A stretch of 5,807 nt of DNA from Bacteroidales bacterium (GTDB taxonomy: Bacteria > Bacteroidota > Bacteroidia > Bacteroidales > Azobacteroidaceae), in contig JAJBTS010000188.1 of the NCBI GenBank assembly GCA_020860885.1, positions 1 to 5,807 of the forward strand. Direction: 5' to 3'. The first letter of the stretch is position 1; the number at the start of each line of letters is the position of its first letter. The notes under the pieces were generated by a model. That model saw nothing but the letters and a program-made list of their open reading frames with translations. It was not told the DNA's origin and did not search any database. Both the position numbers and the translations under genes were made by a program. Below, in pieces: positions 1 to 5,807 of the stretch.

Positions 1-2
1 TT

Positions 3-893
3 AATGCCCATTCGCTAAAGATAGAGACAGAGTCTGCTTCACGCCGTCTGAAGAAAAAAGTATATTTCAGCATAGGTGAAATGGGTATACTTGCTCAAAA
101 ACTGGGAATTTCAATCGATGGATTATTAAATTTCTCACAAGGGTATTCATCTACTCCATCTTATACGATGCATTTACCTAAAAATGTAGAATCGATAGAT
201 GTTTTACATAAAAAAATGAAAAACGATCTAAATCTTTTAGGCGAGCTAGGCAATGAACCAACGGAGTGTGGATTGATCTTTAATTCTTTACCTCTTGAGT
301 TTGTCATACCCTATAATGATCTTCTAAAGTTCGTATACTTTAAATGGGGGTATTATTATATTGGCTCTGAAGAATACAACCATTTTTCTTCCTGGCGGGT
401 GCCTGCAAAACTATTATCACTAAACGATGAAGTGCTGGAAGTATTTCAACAGTGGGAGAGTATTGTCTATATATGGGATATTTCTGCAGTGTGGTGCTTA
501 GTGAAAGATATTACCTATTTTTACGATTTGCAAGCTTTGGAATCGAACGATGTAGCATCCATTAAGCGTGATTTGCACAGGATGTTGAATGATATGGAAA
601 AAGTGACCAATGGAATCAGTGTCAATCATATGGATGCCGGTAAAATGCAGATTTACATATCAACCGTTCATTTGGGAGGACAATTCTCTTATTATATATC
701 GAAGAATAAATGGTACAGTTCTTTTCATACCTATTTTATAGGCTCGAATTATTCGGATGATTACGATACATGCATACAGATGCGCGATTGGTTGCATTCG
801 ATGAAAAAAGTATGTACTTTAGTCTCCGATAGCGGGGCAAAAGAACGAAGGCTGTTTTTCGAGGAACAACATAAAATAGTGGATAGTGTATAG
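3..893 (+). CDS. Helix-turn-helix transcriptional regulator, Bacteroidales type (5' end outside window)
   Basis: Probable cytoplasmic DNA-binding regulator; its target and signal are unknown. The frame is open from base 3, so the visible product has 296 residues. The first ATG (base 81) is probably internal, because the 26 residues before it include SASRRLKKKVYFSIGE. Together with the following ILAQKLGISIDGLL this reads as the HTH unit of a family I know from Bacteroides (pattern SxxRRL...F...E...ia..LgiSlD). Proteins of that family are roughly 300 residues, so perhaps 15-25 N-terminal residues are missing. The rest also fits: a middle motif LPLEFVIPYNDLLKFVYFKW and an end pattern of W-x(n)-K-x-TLVS-x-SGAKERR-x-FFEEQ. 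No membrane segment is evident. The long C-terminal region is probably a ligand- or protein-sensing part (inference). The stop lies 3 bases from the stop of the convergent gene, so the two transcripts must overlap at their 3' ends. The family match is from memory; the HTH call is fairly secure, the regulatory role less so. Confidence 0.75.
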   Translation, partial: NAHSLKIETESASRRLKKKVYFSIGEMGILAQKLGISIDGLLNFSQGYSSTPSYTMHLPKNVESIDVLHKKMKNDLNLLGELGNEPTECGLIFNSLPLEFVIPYNDLLKFVYFKWGYYYIGSEEYNHFSSWRVPAKLLSLNDEVLEVFQQWESIVYIWDISAVWCLVKDITYFYDLQALESNDVASIKRDLHRMLNDMEKVTNGISVNHMDAGKMQIYISTVHLGGQFSYYISKNKWYSSFHTYFIGSNYSDDYDTCIQMRDWLHSMKKVCTLVSDSGAKERRLFFEEQHKIVDSV

Positions 894-896
894 AAT

Positions 897-1370
897 TTAT
901 CCTAAGTTGCGATGTTTGGAAAGCCTGATAAGTATTTTTGTTATTCTGTCTACTTTGGATTGATCTGTCTTGGCAGAGTATATCCACTTAATGTAATTTT
1001 GTTGCTCGTTTTCGCTCAGTGAATGGAAGACCTCTAAAGCATCCGGATCATGTTGCAGGCACAGCAGTAGCTCAGCAGGGACTTCTAACGGCTCATTATC
1101 GGGATATAAAATGATATGCACATAATCTCCTGCCTGCTTTTTTATTTTTTTTCGTATTTCGGCTTTTACCGCAAGCATCAATGTGCCATTACCCAGAGGC
1201 ATTAAATGATACTTTTTGATTTCAAAACCATCAATACTGCCTTTTACTTTTACCCAACCAAAGGGGGCGTTTTTGTCCTGCAAAATTTCGGGAATAGCGG
1301 TATAAGTCCAACCGCCCTTCCCGGGAAATTTTTCAAGCAAATATTTTTTATCTACCAACGGCTTCTCCAT
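897..1370 (-). CDS. DUF1905 / YdeI-OmpD-associated (OmdA-like) family protein
   Basis: Complete 157-residue protein with two domains. Residues about 12-90 match DUF1905: KGGWTYTAIPEIL, then FGWVKVKGSIDGFEI, then LMPLGNGTLMLAVKAEIRK and KQAGDYVHIILYPD. Residues about 95-152 match the C-terminal YdeI/OmpD-associated domain: VPAELLLCLQHDPDAL, F-x-SLSENEQQNYIKWI-x-SAK, then a basic helix DRITKILIRL. Many relatives read AK-x(2)-TR-x(2)-RI at the end; here it is AKTDQSKVDRI, a modest divergence. There is no signal peptide or membrane segment, so it is probably cytoplasmic. The biochemical role is unknown; the domain name comes from a link to peptide or bacteriocin resistance in enterobacteria, which should not be carried over here. 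The ATG at 1368-1370 follows an A-rich stretch (CAGTAAAAGA) with no clear Shine-Dalgarno site, usual in Bacteroidota. It lies 136 bases downstream of the RHS gene on the same strand. Confidence 0.88.
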   Translation of the reverse strand: MEKPLVDKKYLLEKFPGKGGWTYTAIPEILQDKNAPFGWVKVKGSIDGFEIKKYHLMPLGNGTLMLAVKAEIRKKIKKQAGDYVHIILYPDNEPLEVPAELLLCLQHDPDALEVFHSLSENEQQNYIKWIYSAKTDQSKVDRITKILIRLSKHRNLG

Positions 1371-1435
1371 TCTTTTACTGTAAAATGTATATTACTGTCT
1401 TATCATTCTAAAATCATCTTGTAACAGACCGGCTG

Positions 1436-1466
1436 TAAAGATACGCTATTGGTTTAAATAATCATA
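1436..1466 (-). promoter_or_regulatory. Candidate Bacteroides-type promoter for the YdeI-family gene
   Basis: Read on the minus strand, TATG (1466-1463) and TATCTTTA (1443-1436) are 19 bases apart. The Bacteroides consensus is TTTG at -33 and TAnnTTTG at -7, with about 19-20 bases between, so each element has one mismatch. The -7 element ends 65 bases before the ATG of the 897-1370 gene, which leaves a 5' leader of roughly 60 bases. The rest of the 1371-1506 gap is AT-rich, with no clear terminator for the RHS gene and no small gene. AT-rich DNA gives such matches by chance, so this is tentative. Confidence 0.33.
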
Positions 1467-1506
1467 TTATCCTACCTATTTTTCCTTCCTCATTTTTCAA
1501 TGACGA

Positions 1507-4500
1507 CTACCAGCGACCTCCGGCTCCGCTGCCACTAAATTGACCGCCACCGCCACCGGGGAAATCACTTTCTACCCATAATTTTTTCTCTAACGTTTTA
1601 ATTTCTTTGCTTACAGTTTTAATTTCTTTTTGTAAAGCAAATTTTCTCCATGTAGTTGTCGTTTTGAATGTCTGGGTTGCTGCTCTAACATATTGGTTTG
1701 TATTAGCAAAAATAACTCCTATATTCTTTAGATCGGAAAGATTACCCAATAAAAATTCTCCGGAAGTTTTTGCTTGTTCTGTAGGACTGGCTTCTTTTGG
1801 CATGTATCCGTCTTTAACCAACGCTTCACCATATTCCTTTACATATTCGTTAATTTTCTCTTGCAGCATCTCCGGATCTTCGTAATACTTTTTAATATCT
1901 TTTGATTTTGAAATAGAAGAAATAACACTTTGGGTTATACTTGCTATGGCGCCGCTTTGTGTCATTTCATCGGCCACGGAACTTGCGAATTCAGCCGTTT
2001 TTAAATCCGTTTGTGCTTTCGATAATTCTTCTCTGGCTTTTTGAAGCTCTACCTGGAGTTTTTCTTTATCTACTTCATCTTTGGCAGCGAGTCCTAAATA
2101 ATCCGTATATCGGATCGGATTATCAGAAGCATATGTATAGGGCGATCTGGAATAATACTTTTCTGCCAACGGATCGATCGAAATAAACTTTCCTAAAGCA
2201 GGCTCATAGTATCTGGCAGAATAATCGTACAAATTCAATCCGTGCATTTTGTCGAGTTCCTTACCATTGTATTTATACTGCTGGACTTTTTGTTCTGCTT
2301 CCGGTGTTTCGGCAAAGGCCATACCAAATGGATAATAATGATTCTTTTGTATTACTGTTCCGCTTTGATTGGCTACAATCCGGTTGTTGCCCAGGTGATC
2401 TGTAATGTAAAAATGATAGGTTCCGTTTTCGATATATCCGCCATCAATAAATATTTTTGTTTTTGAAGTATTGTCACTATGAACTTCGTAGATGATATTT
2501 CCTACATAATCCGTTGTTTCTGTTTTGGTCAGTGAACTCACATTTATGCTTGATCCTATGATAGGAGCTGTCGAATAATTCGGATTCCATTTCTGTTCGA
2601 CTTTAATTTTCTGACCGGTTGCCAGATATACATATTCATTTCGTGCTTCGGCCACCGGGCTCTTTATATCCATCTGTTGAGGTAGATTTAAGAAATTGTA
2701 TTTAATATTTGTTATTCCTTTATTCATATCTTTTATTAATGCGCCGTTGGCATTGTAGTAATATTCCGTAGTATTGTTTGAATATTTCTTGAAATCAGCT
2801 GATTCAGGCATACCAACGGTCGTTCCGGCTTCGCTTACTTTTATCAACTGGTTGCCTGAATAAGTCATCGTTAATTTATCTACTGCCGCATAGGTAGCGC
2901 CGGTTGATGTTTTACCCCAGCGTTCCAGGGCTTTTATATTGCCGTGTTTATCATAAGTAATGGATGGTATTTTATAGTTGTTACTGACAGAGCCATTTTC
3001 AAGATACTGAGCCGATGTCAGGCGGGATAGATTATCGTAACCGAAACGGTATCCCCGATTGCGGTCACCTGTCGTGGTCCACTGTAAGGCGGTAATATCC
3101 CCGTTGTACTTGGGTATATTTCCTCCGTAACTGTCGTTATAATACAATACCTGTTGGAAGAATGGGTTGGATATGGATTTGGTCCACGAACGAACATTAT
3201 ACGTATAGGTGCTGTTCAGATTTGCTAATCCCCCTTTTTTATTGGTGAGTAATCGTCCCAAATCATCGTAAGTGTTTTCTGCCAGTAATTTAGGGGCAGC
3301 TCCGTTCAGACTGTGACTAACGGTAAGAAGGCGGCCTGCATGGTCGTAAGAATAAGCATATATTTCTTCTATCGTTGGTTTTCCTGTAATTTGATGGATG
3401 TGTTTCCTTTTCAATGTTTGTCCGCTCAGATTGTATGCAAAATACTCTTTCTCTATACCGCTTAAATGATTGTTGGATTTTTTCTGAATTACACGGTCAC
3501 GGTCGTCGTAATAGAATACCTCATAGATATGCCCTCGTGCCACATAACCGGTTGTTGCGGGAGGTGTAGCTACCCATGCCGTAAGAGTACCGCATAAAAG
3601 TCCCTGATGCCCCCAGTCATACATGGTTCCATATTCGTCGGTAGGTTCGTATTTTACGTTGGCATGTGTGGATGGAGGTATCGTGTTGAGGCCTAAAAAG
3701 TCGTAATTATCATAATAGTTTACTATCAAAGCTTCGGCTGTTGATAATGCTATATTTGCAGTGTAGCCTTTGAGAGAATTTGTCGTACCTGCCCAGCTGG
3801 CACGTACTACCTGATCTTTGTAGGGATGGTTTAAATAATCTATATTGTTTGTACAGATTCCTGTTACCACTAACCTTCCTAAAGGATCGGACAGGGTAAA
3901 TAACCATTCACGACGTGCGCGTTGTTCACCATCTTGTGAAAATATAAGTTGATCCGTCCGGTCGTAAATAAAATAACTCCATTCGCATCCCGGAAGACGT
4001 TTTGCTATACATCTGTTCAGGTGATCGTATCCATACCTGTATACCATTTCCCCAATGCCCGCAGTATTATTACTCACACTATTGGTTCCTGTAATTTTTT
4101 CTGAAACCATAGGAGGAAGAACGATAGAGAGATTTCCAAAAGCATCGTATAAATAATAAGTATCGTACTTCTCGTTCTGATTGATTTGCCTGGATAAAAC
4201 CAACTGCCCCTGTTTATTGGTAAATTCATAACTTACATTGTTGTCCTCATCCCTTAATTCATTAACGGATAACGAACCATTCCTGTAATAACCCTCACTT
4301 CTGACACTCCATTCATTGGAATTTAAATCGTTCAAATCTATTTCCAACGATAAGCATCCGTATTCTGCACTTCCTGTGTTTGTGCGTAAATACTTTCTGA
4401 CACTGCGGTTGTTGTTGTGCCAGGCTTGTCCCGGTCCATATTCGATCGTTTCCCGTGGTACGGGAGCCACTTCGGTTTGTATTAAAGTATAGGGTTTTGC

Positions 4501-5796
4501 ATCGTTGTTATAAAGAGGATTTACACTGCTGCTGTATAGTTCATCTGTGTCCGCCCAATCCGATCCGAGATAATTGAAGACTATGGGAAGCCAGTTTTTG
4601 TATTCCTTACCAAATTGATTATATTCAGTAAGAACCACTAAATCTTCCTCATTGGGTGTAATTCTTTTTTGAATGTTTCGTTCCGGGCGTCCTAATCCGT
4701 CGAAATATTGAATATTTACCTGTATGTCACTTCTTATTTCCCCATTACTAATATCGAGGGTATTGATTTTTTCTAAAGGAGTAAACGTTGCAACATAATT
4801 TTTGTGTCCATTCAAAGAAATTGAAATAAGGCCGGGATCGGGATCGGGATCTGGGTCCGGAGGAGAGACAGGAGCTGATTGCTCCACATTAAAACTGAAT
4901 GTATTGGAGTGACTTAATGAAGCAACAGTGATATTGATTGTTCTTTGAGTAGTAGAGGAGGGGATTCTTACTTTATAATCCCAGTAGTTGGTTTCGGAAG
5001 CAACCATTCTGTTGGTTAATGGACCAATATTGCTTGTGGTGGTAAATCCGTGGGAACATCCGCTATTCTTATTTATTCGGAAAGATATTTCACCGCCTTC
5101 GGAGGTAATCCGAGTATCATGGCTGGCAAGAGTCATCTCGCAAGGTTGAGAAAAAAATATCTGACTTGCCAGCGCTCCCGGCGCCCATACGTTTACATGA
5201 CCCGGGATCTGCCCGTCATATTGGTAAATTGCCACATAATACCCATTTTCTTCCCATATGCCTCCAATCATAATACCATAATCGTCATTAAAGCGAATAT
5301 TTCTCATAATATTTTCCCATCTCCTGCAACTGGTGGGGATCCCGGCTTTTATAAAAGGCATAGTCGATTCCGGAAAATAATAAGGGTCGGCAATTAACTG
5401 GCAATCCTCTTCTTCATAGGGAGGTGTGGTTCCTGTTATATATACTTCGATAGGTTCAAAATCCGGATGCCTGAACGTAATATTCGCCGGAAAACTCCAT
5501 AAATCCAGAATAAATAACAGAATGTATAAATTTTTATCATAATCGATTTCTATTTCGTTTGTAAAATAACTCCGGGCTCCTATGGCCTCGACATTATATA
5601 ATACAGCATCTTTATCATAACATTCCAGAGGAACACTAACCTTTACATATACGTCGTCTGGAAAATCAGGACTGAAAAACTGTTCGGCATAAAGAGAATA
5701 TCTGTAGTAATAATCCTGGGCTTCCACAGGACTAAAGAGGGATATAAAAGCCAAAAGAATGAATGATTTGTGTAATATAGATTTGTTATAAATCAA
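1507..5796 (-). CDS. Exported RHS/YD-repeat protein with BACON-like domain, DUF6443-like region and unassigned C-terminus
   Basis: Very large exported protein (about 1429 residues). Residues 1-26 form a signal peptide: basic start, hydrophobic FILLAFISLF, likely cleavage at VEA/QD; there is no lipobox. Residues 27-217 are beta-rich and unassigned. Residues 218-308 resemble a BACON domain. Residues 312-322 are an Asp-Pro linker. Residues about 328-450 match the Bacteroidota RHS N-terminal region DUF6443 (IQYFDGLGRPERNIQ, EYNQFGKEYKNWLP). YD repeats run through about 545-1160 (YDAFGNL, YDHLNRC, YDHAGRLL, YDDLGRLL, YDNLSRL, YDKHGNI, YYYNANGAL). DYVGNIIYE, TDHLGNNRIV and YYPFGMAF lead into the core at 1173-1236 (YDYSARYYEPALGKFISIDP). 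Residues 1237-1429 are an unassigned extension. RHS repeats are known to build a hollow beta-shell that encloses the C-terminus in toxin systems; whether this one carries a toxin is unproven. The start is uncertain: base 5796 begins a TTG codon, the frame stays open to the window edge, and the first internal ATG is residue 146, after the signal peptide. The gene may therefore begin just outside. No frameshift or stop interrupts it. Confidence 0.92.
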   Translation of the reverse strand: MIYNKSILHKSFILLAFISLFSPVEAQDYYYRYSLYAEQFFSPDFPDDVYVKVSVPLECYDKDAVLYNVEAIGARSYFTNEIEIDYDKNLYILLFILDLWSFPANITFRHPDFEPIEVYITGTTPPYEEEDCQLIADPYYFPESTMPFIKAGIPTSCRRWENIMRNIRFNDDYGIMIGGIWEENGYYVAIYQYDGQIPGHVNVWAPGALASQIFFSQPCEMTLASHDTRITSEGGEISFRINKNSGCSHGFTTTSNIGPLTNRMVASETNYWDYKVRIPSSTTQRTINITVASLSHSNTFSFNVEQSAPVSPPDPDPDPDPGLISISLNGHKNYVATFTPLEKINTLDISNGEIRSDIQVNIQYFDGLGRPERNIQKRITPNEEDLVVLTEYNQFGKEYKNWLPIVFNYLGSDWADTDELYSSSVNPLYNNDAKPYTLIQTEVAPVPRETIEYGPGQAWHNNNRSVRKYLRTNTGSAEYGCLSLEIDLNDLNSNEWSVRSEGYYRNGSLSVNELRDEDNNVSYEFTNKQGQLVLSRQINQNEKYDTYYLYDAFGNLSIVLPPMVSEKITGTNSVSNNTAGIGEMVYRYGYDHLNRCIAKRLPGCEWSYFIYDRTDQLIFSQDGEQRARREWLFTLSDPLGRLVVTGICTNNIDYLNHPYKDQVVRASWAGTTNSLKGYTANIALSTAEALIVNYYDNYDFLGLNTIPPSTHANVKYEPTDEYGTMYDWGHQGLLCGTLTAWVATPPATTGYVARGHIYEVFYYDDRDRVIQKKSNNHLSGIEKEYFAYNLSGQTLKRKHIHQITGKPTIEEIYAYSYDHAGRLLTVSHSLNGAAPKLLAENTYDDLGRLLTNKKGGLANLNSTYTYNVRSWTKSISNPFFQQVLYYNDSYGGNIPKYNGDITALQWTTTGDRNRGYRFGYDNLSRLTSAQYLENGSVSNNYKIPSITYDKHGNIKALERWGKTSTGATYAAVDKLTMTYSGNQLIKVSEAGTTVGMPESADFKKYSNNTTEYYYNANGALIKDMNKGITNIKYNFLNLPQQMDIKSPVAEARNEYVYLATGQKIKVEQKWNPNYSTAPIIGSSINVSSLTKTETTDYVGNIIYEVHSDNTSKTKIFIDGGYIENGTYHFYITDHLGNNRIVANQSGTVIQKNHYYPFGMAFAETPEAEQKVQQYKYNGKELDKMHGLNLYDYSARYYEPALGKFISIDPLAEKYYSRSPYTYASDNPIRYTDYLGLAAKDEVDKEKLQVELQKAREELSKAQTDLKTAEFASSVADEMTQSGAIASITQSVISSISKSKDIKKYYEDPEMLQEKINEYVKEYGEALVKDGYMPKEASPTEQAKTSGEFLLGNLSDLKNIGVIFANTNQYVRAATQTFKTTTTWRKFALQKEIKTVSKEIKTLEKKLWVESDFPGGGGGQFSGSGAGGRW
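1510..2088 (-). other. Unassigned C-terminal extension of the RHS protein (residues 1237-1429)
   Basis: About 193 residues follow the core, the position of the toxin in polymorphic RHS toxins. Residues about 1239-1270 (KEKLQVELQKAREELSKAQ) look like a coiled coil. A short apolar Ser/Ile-rich stretch follows (GAIASITQSVISSIS, about 1282-1296). A second charged helix lies at about 1384-1407 (LQKEIKTVSKEIKTLEKKL). The end is Gly-rich (PGGGGGQFSGSGAGGRW, 1413-1429). The extension contains no His and no Cys. I recognise no nuclease, deaminase, protease or ADP-ribosyltransferase motif. It could be a non-enzymatic toxin, an anchor or interaction tail, or a degenerate remnant. Confidence 0.7.
2089..2280 (-). 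other. RHS repeat-associated core domain (residues 1173-1236)
   Basis: This is the conserved end of the RHS shell: QYKYNGKELD, then GLNLYDYSARYYEPALGKF, then ISIDPLAEKYYSRSPYTY and ASDNPIRYTDYLGL. All the hallmark residues are present up to the last motif. Most relatives end in NP-x-x-(Y/F)-x-DP-x-G, while this protein reads NPIRYTDYLGL, with Tyr1233 in place of the usual Pro. The core marks the boundary between the conserved shell and the variable C-terminus. Confidence 0.9.
4831..4863 (-). repeat. Short in-frame hexanucleotide repeat encoding an Asp-Pro linker
   Basis: On the + strand the unit GGGATC occurs three times in a row (4834-4851), followed by a degenerate copy. In the RHS frame this encodes PDPDPDPDPG at residues 313-322. 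It joins the BACON-like domain to the RHS N-terminal region and is probably a stiff, extended spacer. Units of six bases change linker length without breaking the frame. Confidence 0.8.
4873..5145 (-). other. BACON-like Ig-fold domain in the RHS protein (residues 218-308)
   Basis: The segment begins CEMTLASHDTRITSEGGEISF and closes RTINITVASLSHSNTFSFNVEQSA. The opening 'strand, then S-x-EGGEISF' and the ending 'R-T-x-I-T-V ... F-x-V-x-QSA' are the layout of BACON domains (Bacteroidetes-associated, carbohydrate-binding often N-terminal), whose last strand typically reads like vTQ(A/S)A. Known BACON domains mostly sit in glycan-degrading or surface proteins. The carbohydrate-binding role was proposed from context and is not general. 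The assignment is from pattern only. Confidence 0.6.
5719..5796 (-). other. Signal peptide of the RHS protein
   Basis: Residues 1-26 counted from the TTG codon. Lysines at 5 and 10 precede an uninterrupted hydrophobic core FILLAFISLF, then SPVEA with small residues at -1 and a Gln at +1 (QDYYY). This is a Sec signal with signal peptidase I cleavage. There is no cysteine at the junction, so it is not a lipoprotein. If translation begins outside the window the n-region is a few residues longer. Confidence 0.8.
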
Positions 5797-5807
5797 ATAT
5801 TTTATTG

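Noticed and set aside
881..902. GGATA...TATCC inverted repeat as a bidirectional terminator between the convergent genes.
   Set aside because: Five base pairs with a 12-base loop and no T/A tracts typical of an intrinsic terminator; likely chance in AT-rich DNA.
736..987. Minus-strand reading frame of 83 codons over the end of the regulator gene.
   Set aside because: It overlaps two genes supported by family motifs, its protein has no recognisable features, and its composition is that of an antisense frame.
1418..1440. Imperfect hairpin (minus strand ACAG-CCGGT-CTGT with a few flanking pairs) as a terminator for the RHS gene or a leader structure.
   Set aside because: The continuous stem is only four base pairs, the outer pairs need an asymmetric internal loop, and no U-run follows.
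1466..1480. Possible tiny reading frame (ATG ATT ATT TAA on the minus strand, start near 1465) after a purine-rich AGGAAGG stretch, as a leader peptide.
   Set aside because: Only three sense codons, too far from the purine-rich stretch, and partly over the promoter candidate.
2500..4150. Repeated short DNA words in the RHS gene (for example variants of TCGTAA) as a CRISPR or regulatory repeat.
   Set aside because: They are irregularly spaced, in the same codon frame, and explained by the YD-repeat protein motif.
5050..5397. Plus-strand reading frame of 115 codons opposite the RHS N-terminal region.
   Set aside because: It is fully inside the RHS gene on the other strand, has no ribosome-binding or promoter context, and encodes a low-information sequence.
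1507..5796. Signs of an insertion sequence or phage origin for the RHS gene.
   Set aside because: No terminal inverted repeats, transposase, integrase or att-like duplications are visible in the window.

Overview
The window looks like chromosomal DNA from a member of the Bacteroidota, most likely a gut-type Bacteroidales (Bacteroides, Parabacteroides, Dysgonomonas or similar). The sequence is AT-rich. The upstream regions lack strong Shine-Dalgarno sites, and the one promoter candidate resembles the Bacteroides -33/-7 type. The three proteins also have Bacteroidota character: a Bacteroidales-style HTH regulator, a BACON-like domain, and a large RHS protein with the N-terminal region typical of this phylum. 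The genus cannot be fixed from the sequence alone.

There are three genes. At the left edge, on the + strand and ending at 893, is the 3' part of a helix-turn-helix regulator whose reading frame is open to base 3, so its true start lies outside the window. Three bases after its stop lies the stop of a convergent minus-strand gene (897-1370) encoding a small DUF1905 plus YdeI/OmpD-associated protein. After a 136-base gap with a candidate promoter, most of the window (1507-5796, minus strand) is one uninterrupted reading frame of about 1429 residues. It encodes an exported RHS/YD-repeat protein.

The RHS protein has, in order: a signal peptide, an N-terminal beta-rich region, a BACON-like domain, an Asp-Pro linker, a DUF6443-like region, at least fifteen YD-type repeats, the RHS-associated core, and a C-terminal extension of about 193 residues. 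That extension matches no toxin family I know. It has no His or Cys, contains two probable coiled coils and ends in a glycine-rich tail. Its 5' end is also unresolved, because the only start inside the window is TTG and the frame stays open to the edge.

No functional link between the regulator and the other two genes can be shown. The YdeI-family gene lies just downstream of the RHS gene on the same strand, where a polymorphic toxin would carry its immunity gene. Its family occurs widely on its own and it seems to have its own promoter, so immunity is only a hypothesis. I see no RNA genes, CRISPR array, insertion sequence or convincing terminator. The most unusual parts are the C-terminal extension, the altered motif at the end of the RHS core, and the BACON-like domain joined to an RHS shell.
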